A DNA stretch of 64,000 bases from Komagataeibacter xylinus (lineage in GTDB: Bacteria; Pseudomonadota; Alphaproteobacteria; Acetobacterales; Acetobacteraceae): the NCBI RefSeq assembly GCF_009834365.1, contig NZ_CP041348.1, positions 1,302,501 through 1,366,500 on the forward strand, read 5' to 3'. The notes under the pieces were generated by a model. That model was not told the origin of the DNA. It saw only the letters and a program-made list of their open reading frames with translations, and did no database searches. The position numbers and the translations under genes are program-made. Below, in pieces: positions 1 through 11,006 of the stretch; position 1 is the stretch's first letter; the number at the start of each line of letters is the position of its first letter.

Positions 1-2138
<2,138 letters not shown>

Positions 2139-2241
2139 TTCCAAGGCCCCTTAAAAGGGCAACACACATGCACAGCAGTCATCCACTCTCAACACAAAAT
2201 CATACACACCAACCCATCCACTTCCAGTCCAACCCCATACC

Positions 2242-2386
2242 GGGGAGACTGGATGACCTGGTGGCCATGGCGGGGAATGATCCACCCGATCCCATCCCGA
2301 ACTCGGCCGTGAAAACCCCCAGCGCCCATGATACTGTGCCTTAAGGCACGGGAAAGTCGGTCGCCGCCAGGTCTTCCAGTCTCCCC
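2242..2386 (+). other. 5S precursor processing stem
   Basis: The bases 2242-2253 are perfectly complementary to 2375-2386 (12 bp), and 2255-2261 to 2367-2373 (7 bp, which includes the ends of mature 5S), with one mismatched pair (2254/2374) between them. The stem therefore extends helix I of 5S rRNA well beyond the mature ends. Such stems are normal RNase substrates for 5S maturation; the function here is inferred from position and pairing. Confidence 0.7.
2256..2372 (+). rRNA. rrf: 5S ribosomal RNA
   Basis: A typical 5S gene: it starts near CCTGGTGGCCATGGCGGGG and contains the conserved loop CCCGATCCCATCCCGAACTCGG, ending with a CCGCCAGG that pairs with the 5' end. The ends are good to within a few bases. 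The gene is embedded in an extended precursor stem (2242-2261 with 2367-2386), listed separately. It follows the 23S gene by about 115 bases and precedes tRNA-fMet by about 20 bases, the usual alphaproteobacterial rrn order. Confidence 0.95.
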
Positions 2387-2392
2387 CACAAC

Positions 2393-2469
<77 letters not shown>

Positions 2470-2495
2470 TATATAAGTGTCTGAAAAGACAAGAG

Positions 2496-2525
2496 AAAAG
2501 CCACCCTTAAGGGTGGCTTTTTTTG
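2496..2525 (+). terminator. rRNA operon intrinsic terminator
   Basis: AAAGCCACCC/GGGTGGCTTT forms a 10-bp stem around TTAA, followed by a run of T. It lies 27 bases after tRNA-fMet and closes the rrn operon. Confidence 0.9.
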
Positions 2526-2716
2526 TGTTCAAAAACCACCGCAGGAAACACATAGGAAACAGACGGAAAGGTAATCCGGCGCATTTTTGTCGAAGGTCAC
2601 AAATGCGTGAAAGTGGGGAGGGGCATCCCGTCGCCTGTTTCAGGGTATGATCCTGCCCTGTCGAGTCAGGACAGTCTCCCCTCTGCTGTCCATAACTGGA
2701 GTAGCAGGAAAGCCTC

Positions 2717-3235
2717 ATGGCCGCAGACGAACTCACGGGACTGATCAGATATCTCGGTCAGGATGACTGGCAGGACTGTTTCGCGGAAGTGCTCGGCGAT
2801 CACATCGGTCCGGCGCTGGAAGCGGGCGACATCACGTTCGAGGATCTGGCGGAGATGATCGGCCCCGACGTCGCCATGACACTGTGGGGCTGTGCCTTCG
2901 AGGATTTTCTCGGGCAGGACCGGGACGATGGTCGGAACATCGTTGACGTCTATCTGAAACGCCGGGGCTGGAAGGAAGGGCCGCGCAACAGCGCCTATAT
3001 GCGTGCGCTCAGGGCTTCGGTCATGAGCCTGTATGAAGTCTCGGACATCAGACCCGGCCAGAGCTTCACGGCGCGTGACCTGCTGCGGGGTGGCGAGCCT
3101 GTTCTCGTGCATGAAGGCACCGCCACCCGGACACTCAGACAGTGGGACCGGATTGCAGCGCGCCTTGTACCGTCCAATGGAAAGACCATTCTGGCAGGTG
3201 GACTGCTCGCCTGTTCACGGGGCGCCTGTGAGTGA
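2717..3235 (+). pseudogene. conserved hypothetical protein, 3' end cut off by IS3 element
   Basis: The reading frame begins at ATG 2717 behind an AGGA-type ribosome site (spacing 8) and gives 172 residues. It is acidic at first, then basic, with no signal peptide or membrane segment. I cannot name the family with certainty; the middle (YLKRRGWKEG, YMRALRASVMSLYEVSDI) and the end (RQWDRIAARLV, GKTILAGGLLA) look like a conserved cytoplasmic alphaproteobacterial protein that normally continues beyond this point. The stop codon is formed by the first three bases of the IS3 element (3233), so the protein is truncated. The DNA right of the element does not resume a matching frame, so the 3' part seems lost rather than only interrupted. 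Confidence 0.6.
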
Positions 3236-3273
3236 ACTGCCCCGGGTTTACCGGAGAGTAAAACTCTCGGAGG

Positions 3274-3615
3274 ATGAACCCTATGGTAGAGAAGAAGAAA
3301 ACATCGCGTTATTCGCCTGAGTTCCGTGAGCGCGCCGTGCGCCTTCTGGACGAACATCGATCGGATTACCCGAGCATTTCGGCAGCCTGTCGGGAGATTG
3401 GTGGCAAGCTTGGCTGTTCGGGAGACAGCCTGCACGACTGGTGGAAGCAGGCGCGGCGAGATGTTGGTGCACAACCGGGACCGACCACAGCCGGGACGGC
3501 ACGGATCAAGGCATTGGAGCGTGAGGTTCGTGAACTGCGTCAGGCCAATGAGATCCTCAAGAAAGCTTCGGCTTATTTTGCGCAGGCGGAGCTCGACCGC
3601 CCGTTTCGCAAATGA
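3274..3615 (+). CDS. IS3-family transposase orfA (DNA-binding subunit)
   Basis: The product is a 113-residue basic protein. An N-terminal helix-turn-helix (about residues 8-60: RYSPEFRERAVRLL, then ISAACREIGGKLG) is followed by a leucine-zipper-like helix (about 72-100: IKALEREVRELRQANEILKKA). This is the standard OrfA layout: it recognises the terminal repeats and, through the zipper, multimerises. Its stop codon overlaps the orfB start as ATGA (3612-3615), so OrfB may be made by coupling or by -1 frameshifting as an OrfAB fusion. The frame is intact. Confidence 0.93.
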   Translation: MNPMVEKKKTSRYSPEFRERAVRLLDEHRSDYPSISAACREIGGKLGCSGDSLHDWWKQARRDVGAQPGPTTAGTARIKALEREVRELRQANEILKKASAYFAQAELDRPFRK

Positions 3616-4517
3616 TCGCGTTTATTGAAGCCTGTCGTACCGATTATGGGGTCGAGCCAATCTGTCGCGTTCTGCCGATTGCCCCTTCCACGTTTTATCA
3701 TCAGGCGGCCATAGCGAGAGATCCGGCCAGAGCCAGCATACGAGCACAATGTGATAGGGATCTGATGGCGCATATCCGTCGGATCTGGCACGACAACCGT
3801 AATGTTTATGGTGCGCGCAAAGTCTTGCACAGCCTGCAGCGCGAAGGACGGAAGGTCGCGCGCTGCACTGTCGAGCGCCTGATGCGGCAGATGGGCCTGA
3901 AGGGGGTGATCCGGGGCAGGAAGGTCATCACGACCCGTCCGGATACGGCGCGTCCCTGTCCCGATGACAGGGTCAACCGGCAGTTCCGGGCCGAGGTTCC
4001 CAACCAGCTCCGGGTCTCGGACTTCACCTATGTCCAGACCCGGAATGGCATGGTCTATGTGGCGTTTGTCATTGATGTATTCGCCCGCAGGATCGTGGGC
4101 TGGAAGGTCTCGACCTCCATGACCACCCAGTTCGTGCTCGATGCCCTTGAACAGGCCATCTGGCAACGAAAGCCTGCAGGAAATAAGGTGCTGATCCATC
4201 ATTCGGACCGTGGATCACAATATCTGTCGATCCGATATACCGAACGCCTGGCGCTGGCTGGCATCGATGCCTCGGTCGGCACGGTCGGTGACAGTTACGA
4301 TAATGCACTGGCGGAGACGATCAACGGTTTATACAAGGCCGAAGTTATCCATCATCTGGGGCCATGGAAATCCATGGTGCAGGTCGAATGGGAAACACTC
4401 AGATGGGTGGACTGGTATAATAATCGACGCCTATTGGCACCAATTGGCTACAGGCCTCCCGCCGAAGCCGAACGCGCCTTCTATGCAGATCAGAGCAGAC
4501 TTGATATCGCAGCCTGA
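3612..4517 (+). CDS. IS3-family transposase orfB (DDE catalytic subunit)
   Basis: The 301-residue OrfB has an HTH_21-like segment (about 35-90, ending in RNVYGARKVLHSL) and an rve integrase core. The DDE residues are visible: D in VSDFTYVQT, D in HHSDRGSQY, and E in DNALAETINGLYKAE. The C-terminus WVDWYNNRRLLAPIGYRPP is typical of IS3 transposases. The frame is complete, so the element may still be active. It catalyses cut-out-paste transposition through a circular intermediate, as known for the family. Confidence 0.95.
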   Translation: MIAFIEACRTDYGVEPICRVLPIAPSTFYHQAAIARDPARASIRAQCDRDLMAHIRRIWHDNRNVYGARKVLHSLQREGRKVARCTVERLMRQMGLKGVIRGRKVITTRPDTARPCPDDRVNRQFRAEVPNQLRVSDFTYVQTRNGMVYVAFVIDVFARRIVGWKVSTSMTTQFVLDALEQAIWQRKPAGNKVLIHHSDRGSQYLSIRYTERLALAGIDASVGTVGDSYDNALAETINGLYKAEVIHHLGPWKSMVQVEWETLRWVDWYNNRRLLAPIGYRPPAEAERAFYADQSRLDIAA

Positions 4518-4558
4518 GCGCTGAACAAATCGCTCTCCGGTAAACCCGGGGCAGTTCA

Positions 4559-4752
4559 TACAGGCGTAATTTACGGTTTTTCCCTACGGATATCCGGCAT
4601 CCGACCTTCTGTAGTTGAGTGCCGTCGCTGGTGACGTGCCTCTCCAGACCCTTGTCTGCCGATTTGGGCAGGTACCCTGCCGTCCAGTTGGGAATGCGGC
4701 CGCCCAGTATCATGGTCAGCCCGCCAGTTGGTCGGAACCTGGCGGGCCTGCG
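4559..4752. other. junction DNA right of the IS3 element, probable gene remnant
   Basis: There are 194 bases between the IS and the iclR gene. On the minus strand an open stretch from ATG 4713 runs 51 codons toward the IS (MILGGRIPNWTAGYLPKSAD...) and then continues only into element sequence. It could be the 5' stub of a gene broken by the insertion, or chance. I do not recognise it. Nothing here matches the missing end of the 2717 gene. Confidence 0.35.
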
Positions 4753-5535
4753 TTATGCCGGCTGTTCCATGCCGTGCAGTTCCTGGAAACGTTGTGCCGC
4801 GTGGGTGAGGCGCCGCATGAGCAATGTGCAGGATGTTGTCGTATGTTCCGACAGGTAGAATGAAACCCCCAGGGCGAGGGAGGCCGATCCCCGCGTGACC
4901 GGCACCGGCACCGACATGCCCCCGATATTGGGAATGAACTGTCCGTGCTCCTGGTCAAACCCATCCTGCCGGGCGCGCTGGACGCGCGCCATCGTCTCGC
5001 GTGGGCAGTAGGCGTAATGATCACGTAGATATGGCGTGTTGTGGCTCAGGACCTGTTCCTGTTCCGACTCCATGCATCCGGAAAGCAGCATGAGCGAGGC
5101 GCTGCCTGCCCCTATGGGTATCCGTCCGCCCACGCCACGGCAGAGGGAGGGTGTCTGGTCACTGCCAAAACAGGCATCGATGCAGATTGCGTCAAAGCCC
5201 TGCCGACGGAACAGAAAGAACGCATCCCCCGCCGCTACGGCCAGCGAGGCGATCATGCGTTTCCATTCACGCGTGTGAACTGCGGTGGAATGGGAAAGCC
5301 GGACAAACTCCATGCCGGTGCCGACGCGGCGGTAACGGCGTGTTTGTGGTACCTGCTCGATCAGTTTTCCACGCTGGAGCGAGGCGAGGAGGCGATGACA
5401 TGTTGTCTTGGCAAGGCCGTCGCTGCGGGCAACGATATCGGCCAGGGCAAGGCCCGTTGTTCCTGCATTTTCAACAATTTGCAGCAGGCGCATGGCCTTC
5501 TGGATCGTTCCTGAAACATTCTTGTCCAAATTCAT
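4753..5535 (-). CDS. IclR-family transcriptional regulator
   Basis: The protein has 260 residues if started at the ATG 5533-5535 (a TTG two codons upstream is possible). The N-terminal winged helix-turn-helix (about 8-75: IQKAMRLLQIVE, ALADIVARSDGLAKTTCHRLLASL) is followed by an IclR effector domain (about 90-250). The effector domain has a cysteine-rich centre (AICIDACFGSDQTPSLCRGVG) and the family-like GGMSVPVPVT strand. It is transcribed away from a peptide-type ABC transporter operon, so that operon is its likely target. A perfect palindrome lies 9 bases upstream of its start. The ligand is unknown. Confidence 0.92.
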   Translation of the reverse strand: MNLDKNVSGTIQKAMRLLQIVENAGTTGLALADIVARSDGLAKTTCHRLLASLQRGKLIEQVPQTRRYRRVGTGMEFVRLSHSTAVHTREWKRMIASLAVAAGDAFFLFRRQGFDAICIDACFGSDQTPSLCRGVGGRIPIGAGSASLMLLSGCMESEQEQVLSHNTPYLRDHYAYCPRETMARVQRARQDGFDQEHGQFIPNIGGMSVPVPVTRGSASLALGVSFYLSEHTTTSCTLLMRRLTHAAQRFQELHGMEQPA

Positions 5536-5543
5536 GTTCAACT

Positions 5544-5560
5544 CACTATTCGGAATAGTG
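5544..5560. promoter_or_regulatory. palindrome next to iclR, candidate operator
   Basis: CACTATTCGGAATAGTG is a perfect 8-bp inverted repeat around one base. It lies just upstream of the iclR start codon, within the 236-bp divergent region shared with the ABC operon. IclR-type regulators bind short palindromes of this kind, so autoregulation and control of the divergent operon are plausible. The link is inferred from position. Confidence 0.55.
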
Positions 5561-5771
5561 GAGAGACTGCCCTTAAATTATGGCGAAAGTTGTTGATCGA
5601 CCGCAACATTTTTTCCCATCCTGCTCTGACCGGCAGAAAGGGATTTGCTGCCTGGAGGGACATGTTGCTCAAAATGGTCATGACAGCAGGTCGTTCACGC
5701 TTTTACGTCCTGGAAACAGGGAAGGGTCCATCGTGCCTTTTCATGATCCATGACCGCCGAAGGAGAGGCGT

Positions 5772-6719
5772 ATGCTCCGTCTTGTAATGCGGCATATTGT
5801 CGGCAGCGTGGGGTTGCTGGTGGCGGTTTCCATGACAGGATTCACGCTTCTGCGTCTTGCGCCCGGTGGCCCGCTGGCACAGTTCGCGCTGGCGCCGGGC
5901 ATGACGCAGGAACGCCTGCGGACAATCGCGCACCAGATGGGCCTGGACCAGCCTTTGTGGCTGCAGTACCTGCGGTGGCTCGGGGCCATTCTTCTGGGCG
6001 ACTGGGGCCGCTCCTACCGTGACCAGCAACCGGTCACGCATGTCATCGCGACCCATCTGGGGGCAACGACGGAACTCGTGGCCATTGTCATCCTGATCTC
6101 CTTCCCTATTGGCGCGGCGCTGGGGCTGTGGGGCGCGCTGACGACGGCCCGGATCGTGGACCGGGTCATTTCAGTTTTCAGCATGGTCTGTTATTCGGCG
6201 CCCACTTTCTGGATCGGCCTTGTCCTGATCTATGTTTTCTCAATTCGCTTCGGCCTGCTGCCTGCCGGTGGAATGGTCTCGCCGGGCACATCATCCTTCA
6301 TGGACCGTGTCCGTCACCTTGTACTCCCAGTATCGGTGCTGGTAACGGTCATGGTGCCGGTCTGGTGCCGCTATATGCGTGCCTTTGCCGAGGATGTGCT
6401 GCGACACGACTATATTCGCACGGGCCTGGCCATGGGACTGCCCGCATGGCGTGTCTATGGCCGGCATGTGTTGGGCAACGCCATGCTGCCCATGATTTCG
6501 GTGCTGGGCACGCAGGTGCCGGCACTGCTGGGCGGGACGCTGATAACGGAGACGGTGTTCATCTGGCCGGGGATCGGTCGGCTGTTCCTCGACTCCCTGC
6601 AGTATCGCGATTACCCGGTCGTGATGGGCATCCTCATGTCCAGCGCGATCTGCGTTATTGTCGCGGCCATCATCGCGGAAACCTGTTACCGGTCCATTGA
6701 TTCGAGGCTGGCGTTATGA
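5772..6719 (+). CDS. ABC transporter permease, DppB/OppB type (importer 1)
   Basis: This is a 315-residue inner-membrane permease with about six hydrophobic segments; the first (residues 10-28) is preceded by basic residues. The OppB/DppB signature regions are clear: the N-terminal TLLRLAPGGPL, the LGLDQPL-like stretch QMGLDQPLWLQYLRWLG, GDWGRSYRDQQPV, and the EAA loop region IRTGLAMGLPAWRVYGRHVLGNAMLP. It pairs with the next gene as the translocation channel of a dipeptide/oligopeptide or opine-type importer. Its stop overlaps the next start by 4 bases (ATGA). It is the first gene of a seven-cistron run read away from iclR. Confidence 0.94.
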   Translation: MLRLVMRHIVGSVGLLVAVSMTGFTLLRLAPGGPLAQFALAPGMTQERLRTIAHQMGLDQPLWLQYLRWLGAILLGDWGRSYRDQQPVTHVIATHLGATTELVAIVILISFPIGAALGLWGALTTARIVDRVISVFSMVCYSAPTFWIGLVLIYVFSIRFGLLPAGGMVSPGTSSFMDRVRHLVLPVSVLVTVMVPVWCRYMRAFAEDVLRHDYIRTGLAMGLPAWRVYGRHVLGNAMLPMISVLGTQVPALLGGTLITETVFIWPGIGRLFLDSLQYRDYPVVMGILMSSAICVIVAAIIAETCYRSIDSRLAL

Positions 6720-7597
6720 TGGTGTCGTTGCGTCGGCCGCGCGGCATCATGGACATGCAGGTATGGTCCCTGCTCAAAAGGGGTGGCCCCGTTACCAATG
6801 TCTCGCTGGTGTTCGTTGTGGCCATGGTCCTGGCATGCATGGTCGGGCCGTGGGTGCTGCCGTACAATGCGCGCCATATCGACCTGCAGCATCATTTCCT
6901 GCCGCCCTTTTCGGGGGGGCATGTGCTGGGCACGGATGAAATCGGGCGCGACAGCCTGGCCAGGCTGCTCATGGGGGGGCGCGCCTCGCTTGAAGTCGGG
7001 CTGACGGCCACCGCCATCAGCGCCACCATCGGCATGTTCGCGGGGATCCTGACGGGCACGGGCATCGGGGGATGGGCGGTCCGGTGGCTGCTGCGGGTCA
7101 TCGTGAGCCTGACTTTATGCTTCCCCGCGATTTTCCTTCTGCTGACGCTGGCGTCGATCATGGGACCGTCGGTTTCGACGATCATCATCATCATCAGCTT
7201 CGTGATCTGGACGGAAACGACACGGGTCGCGGATATCCAGACCCGCACCCTGATGCAGAAGGATTTTGTCGCCGCCGCCATCGGCATGGGGGCGACGCGG
7301 TGGCATATCATCATGCGCGAGATTCTGCCCAATGTACTGCCCGTGGTCACGGTGACATCCACGCTGAACCTGGCGCGCGCCATCTTGCTGGAAGCCTATG
7401 TCAGCTATCTGGGTTATGGCGTACAGCCGCCGGACCCAAGCTGGGGCAGCCTGCTCAACAACGCGCAGGAATACCTGGTTTCGGATCCGTGGTTGGCGAT
7501 TCTTCCGGGGCTCGCCATCACCCTGACGGTGACCGCGATCGGTTTCGTGGGGGAAGCGGTGCGCGATGGTCTGGGCCTGAAGAGGGACCAGGCATGA
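6716..7597 (+). CDS. ABC transporter permease, DppC/OppC type (importer 1)
   Basis: The 293-residue permease has five or six membrane segments. It carries the DppC hallmark LGTDEIGRDSLARLLMGGRASLEVG after the first membrane span, and the EAA loop DFVAAAIGMGATRWHIIMREILPNVLP that docks the ATPase. The ending LLNNAQEYLVSDPWLAILPGLAITLTVTAIGFVGEAVRDGL is typical of the family. It overlaps both neighbours by ATGA, so translation is coupled along the operon. Substrate class is inferred from the family only: peptides, opines or related compounds. Confidence 0.94.
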   Translation: MMVSLRRPRGIMDMQVWSLLKRGGPVTNVSLVFVVAMVLACMVGPWVLPYNARHIDLQHHFLPPFSGGHVLGTDEIGRDSLARLLMGGRASLEVGLTATAISATIGMFAGILTGTGIGGWAVRWLLRVIVSLTLCFPAIFLLLTLASIMGPSVSTIIIIISFVIWTETTRVADIQTRTLMQKDFVAAAIGMGATRWHIIMREILPNVLPVVTVTSTLNLARAILLEAYVSYLGYGVQPPDPSWGSLLNNAQEYLVSDPWLAILPGLAITLTVTAIGFVGEAVRDGLGLKRDQA

Positions 7598-8610
7598 CGC
7601 GCGATACCGTTCTGGATGTAAGCGGTCTTTCCGTAAGCTTTGGCCGCAATCGTGGCGCGGTCGTACCTCCCGTGGTCGAGGATGTATCCTTCAGCGTCCA
7701 GCGCGGCGAGATTGTCTGCCTGGTAGGGGAAAGCAGCTCCGGCAAAAGCGTAACCTCGCTGGCGCTGATGGGGTTGCTGCCCCCTTCCGCACGGGTCAGC
7801 GGAGAGATCGTGCTGCATGGCAAGGAGGAGGGCGAGTCTGGGCTCAACCTGCCGCAACTGTCGCGCCGGGCCCGAAACCGCATCCGTGGCCGTCGGATCA
7901 GCATGGTCTTTCAGGATCCTATGAGCAGCCTGGACCCGATTTTCAGCATCGGGAACCAATTGGTCGAGGTCCTGCGCTGCCATAATCCCGTCTCGCGCGT
8001 GGTGGCCTGGGGGCAGGCGATCGACTATCTGGATGCGGTTGGCATCAACCAGCCCGATGCCTGCATGAACCGCATGCCGCATGAACTCTCCGGTGGCATG
8101 CGCCAGCGTGTCATGATCGCCATGGCGCTGGCGGGCAAACCGGAACTCCTGATCGCCGATGAACCCACCACCGCGCTGGATGTGACCGTGCAGGCCCAGG
8201 TGCTGGACCTGATCATGCGCCTGCGTGAACAGACCAGCATGAGCGTGATCTTCATCACCCACAACCTTGCCGTCGCATCGCGCATCGCGGACCGGATCAT
8301 TGTGATGTATGCCGGGCAGATTGTTGAGAATTCGCCAGCCGGCAGCTTTTTCAGCCGGCCCATCATGCCCTACAGCCGCGCCCTGCTTGAGGCGCTGCCC
8401 ACAGTGGAGATGATCCATCAGGGGCAAAGGCGGCTGAACACCATCGTGGGCAATGTGCCCGGTCTTGCCGAGCGGCCAAGGGGATGTCGTTTTTCGCCAC
8501 GTTGCGCCCATGCGGACGCCATCAAATGCGAAACTGCCATGCCCGTGCTGCAATCGGTTGATACGGACCATCTGGTGCGATGCAATCGCTGGAAAGAGAT
8601 CGAGGCATGA
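7594..8610 (+). CDS. ABC transporter ATP-binding protein, DppD/OppD type (importer 1)
   Basis: The start is ATG 7594, overlapping the permease stop; a longer open frame upstream is only a shadow. The 338-residue ATPase has Walker A GESSSGKS (the usual GESGSGKS with one G to S change), Q-loop MVFQDPMSSLDP, signature LSGGMRQRV and Walker B LLIADEPTTALD. The C-terminal oligo_HPY region (LLEALPTVEM... then PRGCRFSPRCAHADAIKC) contains the cysteines that in this family can bind an iron-sulfur cluster. It would energise the two permeases together with the next gene. Confidence 0.94.
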   Translation: MTRDTVLDVSGLSVSFGRNRGAVVPPVVEDVSFSVQRGEIVCLVGESSSGKSVTSLALMGLLPPSARVSGEIVLHGKEEGESGLNLPQLSRRARNRIRGRRISMVFQDPMSSLDPIFSIGNQLVEVLRCHNPVSRVVAWGQAIDYLDAVGINQPDACMNRMPHELSGGMRQRVMIAMALAGKPELLIADEPTTALDVTVQAQVLDLIMRLREQTSMSVIFITHNLAVASRIADRIIVMYAGQIVENSPAGSFFSRPIMPYSRALLEALPTVEMIHQGQRRLNTIVGNVPGLAERPRGCRFSPRCAHADAIKCETAMPVLQSVDTDHLVRCNRWKEIEA

Positions 8611-9605
8611 CGCAGCCCGATACGGTCCTGTCGGTCCGGAACCTCAACAAGGTCTATCAGAACGCCGTCTCATGGGGCAGGCCCGGGAGCAAAAGCCATG
8701 TCGTGCGCGATGTGTCCTTTGACATGCGGCAAGGTGAAATCCTTGGCCTAATGGGCGAATCCGGATCGGGCAAGACGACGCTGGGCCGCCTTGTCCTTCA
8801 GTTGCTTCCCCTGACATCGGGGCAGGTCATGCTGGAAGGCCGTGAACTGTCGGCCATGACAATGCAGGCCCTGCGCCCATTGCGCGCGCGCATGCAGATG
8901 ATTTTTCAGGACCCGCTCTTCGCCTTCAACCCGCGACATACGGTCCACCAGATTCTGAGCATGCCGCTACGGCTCCATCCCGAACTGGTGGCGCGCCATG
9001 GTCCGGTAAATGGACAGATCAGCCAGATTCTGGCGCAGGTCGGGCTGCCGCAGGACATACTGCATCGCTACCCGCAGGAGTTTTCGGGCGGGCAGAGGCA
9101 ACGCATCGGGATCGCCCGCGCGCTGATCCTGCGGCCTTCGCTGGTCGTGGCGGATGAAGCGACATCGGCGCTGGATGTCTGCGTGCAGGCGCAGATACTC
9201 AACCTGTTGCTGGACCTGCGCGATCAACTGGGCCTGACAATCCTTTTTATCGCCCATGACCTGACGGCCATGGGGCTGGTATGTGACCGGGTGGCGGTCA
9301 TGCTGCGGGGGCGGATTGTTGAAATCGCCCCGACGGCCGAACTGTTCAGCAGGCCGCGCCATCCCTATACCGCCAGCCTGCTGCAGGCCATTCCCCGTAT
9401 CGGGAGCCGGGCGGCCACCGCCTCTTCCGCAGTCGTTCCGGCAAGGATCGCAGCGGGACAGGACATGGATCATGGGTGCCCTTTTCGCATGTCATGCCGT
9501 TGGGCGGTGGAAGTGTGCGCCCGGACTGACACGACATTGCGACTGTTCGAGGACGGCCACTGGTCGGCCTGTCACCGCGAGGACCTGGAACTTCCAGGAA
9601 TCTGA
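8607..9605 (+). CDS. ABC transporter ATP-binding protein, DppF/OppF type (importer 1)
   Basis: The start is ATG 8607, overlapping the previous stop. The 332-residue ATPase has Walker [11 protein letters not shown]-loop [12 protein letters not shown], signature [15 protein letters not shown] and Walker [13 protein letters not shown] (A replaces the common P after DE). The C-terminus carries the oligo_HPY segment with cysteines ([14 protein letters not shown]). It is the second nucleotide-binding half of importer 1. A 36-base gap and a strong AGGAGG site separate it from the flavoprotein gene that follows. Confidence 0.94.
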   Translation: MTQPDTVLSVRNLNKVYQNAVSWGRPGSKSHVVRDVSFDMRQGEILGLMGESGSGKTTLGRLVLQLLPLTSGQVMLEGRELSAMTMQALRPLRARMQMIFQDPLFAFNPRHTVHQILSMPLRLHPELVARHGPVNGQISQILAQVGLPQDILHRYPQEFSGGQRQRIGIARALILRPSLVVADEATSALDVCVQAQILNLLLDLRDQLGLTILFIAHDLTAMGLVCDRVAVMLRGRIVEIAPTAELFSRPRHPYTASLLQAIPRIGSRAATASSAVVPARIAAGQDMDHGCPFRMSCRWAVEVCARTDTTLRLFEDGHWSACHREDLELPGI

Positions 9606-9641
9606 GCAGGAATAACAATATAATAGGAGGCTGTTGTCATC

Positions 9642-10967
9642 ATGGGACCAGTAGTGACTTCTATCGAGACGGATCCCGTTCCGCCTGCCCAGGCCGACGT
9701 GGTTGTTATTGGCGGCGGCATTGTCGGGGTCAGCACGGCCTATTTCCTGGCCAGGCAGGGCCTGTCGGTTGCTCTGTGCGAAAAGGGATATATCGGCGGC
9801 GAACAGTCCAGCCGTAATTGGGGCTGGGTGCGCAAGAACGGCCGTGACTGGCGTGAACTGCCGCTGATGCTGGAAAGCTTCCGTATCTGGAAGGGGTTTG
9901 CCGCGGACAATATCGATACCGGCTTCAAGATCTGCGGGGTTCTGTCCGTTGCCCGGTCCGAAGCGGATCAGGCGCGTCATCACCGCTGGGTTGAAGAATC
10001 CATGCCATACCAGATCGGTTCGCGCATTATCGACGGGGATGAAATCCGCAAGGTGCTGCCGGGTCTTGCGCGTCCGTTCCGTTCGGCTCTGTACAACCCG
10101 ACGGATGCACGCGCCGAACCGCAGAAGGCCGCCCCGGCCATTGCAACCGCCGCCCGTAACCTGGGCGCCAAGATCGTAACCAATTGCGCGGTACGCGGGC
10201 TGGACCGCCAGGGTGGGCGTATCTGCGCCGTTGTGACGGAGAAAGGGGTTATCAAAACATCATCCGTCGTACTGGCGGGCGGTGCGTGGTCGCGGCTGTT
10301 CCTTGGAAATTACGGGGTGACGATTCCACAGCTCAAGGTTCTTTCCTCGGTTGCCCGTACGGCGCCGGTTGAAGGGCTGCCGGAAACATCGGCTTATCTT
10401 GGTGATGTCGCGTACCGCAAGCGTGAGGACGGAGGCTACAATATCGCGCCTTCCACGGGGTTGAATGTACCGGTCGTGCCCGACCTGTTGCGGTTCATGG
10501 TGAAATATCTGCCTGCGTTCAAGGCGGACCGCAAGACCGTGAAGCCGCGCCTGGACAACCGGTTCCTGACGGAACTGATGACGCCTAGGCACTGGCCGCT
10601 GGACATGCCATCCCCTTTCGAGGCCGTGCGGACCCTTGATCCCACGCCTGCGATTAGCAAGGCGCGTGCGGCCGTGGCGACGCTGCAATCCATGTTTCCC
10701 AACGCAGGCAAGCTGTATGTGCTGCAGTATTGGGGGGGCATGATCGACGTGATGCCCGATGCGGTTCCCATTATCAGCCCGGTGCCCCAGTTGCCGGGCC
10801 TGACCCTTGCCACCGGTTTTTCCGGCCATGGCTTCGGGATCGGGCCGGGGGCCGGGCGGTTGACCGCGGAAATCGCGACCGGCGCAACCCCCGTGGTTGA
10901 CCCGCATCCGTTCCGTATCGGTCGCTTCACGGATGGTTCACCCATTGTCGTTGATGGCGGATTCTAA
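9642..10967 (+). CDS. FAD-dependent oxidoreductase, DAO family
   Basis: The start ATG 9642 has an AGGAGG site upstream. The 441-residue protein has an N-terminal dinucleotide fold (residues 20-50: DVVVIGGGIVGVSTAYFLARQG) and a QSSRNWGWVRKNGRD segment of the kind that follows the FAD loop in amino-acid dehydrogenases of the DAO/DadA/OrdL group. The C-terminal part ends GFSGHGFGIGPGAGRLTAEI, the usual second FAD-contact region. It most likely oxidatively deaminates an amino acid, opine or amine delivered by importer 1. No signal peptide, so cytoplasmic. Exact substrate unknown. Confidence 0.9.
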   Translation: MGPVVTSIETDPVPPAQADVVVIGGGIVGVSTAYFLARQGLSVALCEKGYIGGEQSSRNWGWVRKNGRDWRELPLMLESFRIWKGFAADNIDTGFKICGVLSVARSEADQARHHRWVEESMPYQIGSRIIDGDEIRKVLPGLARPFRSALYNPTDARAEPQKAAPAIATAARNLGAKIVTNCAVRGLDRQGGRICAVVTEKGVIKTSSVVLAGGAWSRLFLGNYGVTIPQLKVLSSVARTAPVEGLPETSAYLGDVAYRKREDGGYNIAPSTGLNVPVVPDLLRFMVKYLPAFKADRKTVKPRLDNRFLTELMTPRHWPLDMPSPFEAVRTLDPTPAISKARAAVATLQSMFPNAGKLYVLQYWGGMIDVMPDAVPIISPVPQLPGLTLATGFSGHGFGIGPGAGRLTAEIATGATPVVDPHPFRIGRFTDGSPIVVDGGF

Positions 10968-11006
10968 GGGTTTTTGGCATCCAGAGAAGCAATTGGAATA
11001 TCATTC

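Larger units (their letters stand above)
3233..4558 (+). mobile_element. IS3-family insertion sequence, complete
   Basis: The element is 1326 bp long, bounded by perfect 26-bp terminal inverted repeats (3233-3258 and 4533-4558) that start with TGAACTGCCCCGGG. It carries two overlapping reading frames, orfA and orfB, in the -1 relation typical of IS3 elements. No target duplication is seen: the left flank is CTGTGAG and the right flank TACAGGC. The two flanks instead show a short inverted match (CGCCTGT left, ACAGGCG right). The subgroup is probably IS51-like, judged only from the transposase wording. Confidence 0.95.

Noticed and set aside
7072..7593. Long N-terminal extension of the DppD-type ATPase
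   Set aside because: The extension overlaps the permease gene and has no family match; ATG 7594 with the ATGA overlap is the real start.
7414..8571. 385-codon frame on the minus strand
   Set aside because: Antisense to the DppD-type ATPase, rich in His/Gln/Arg, without motifs.
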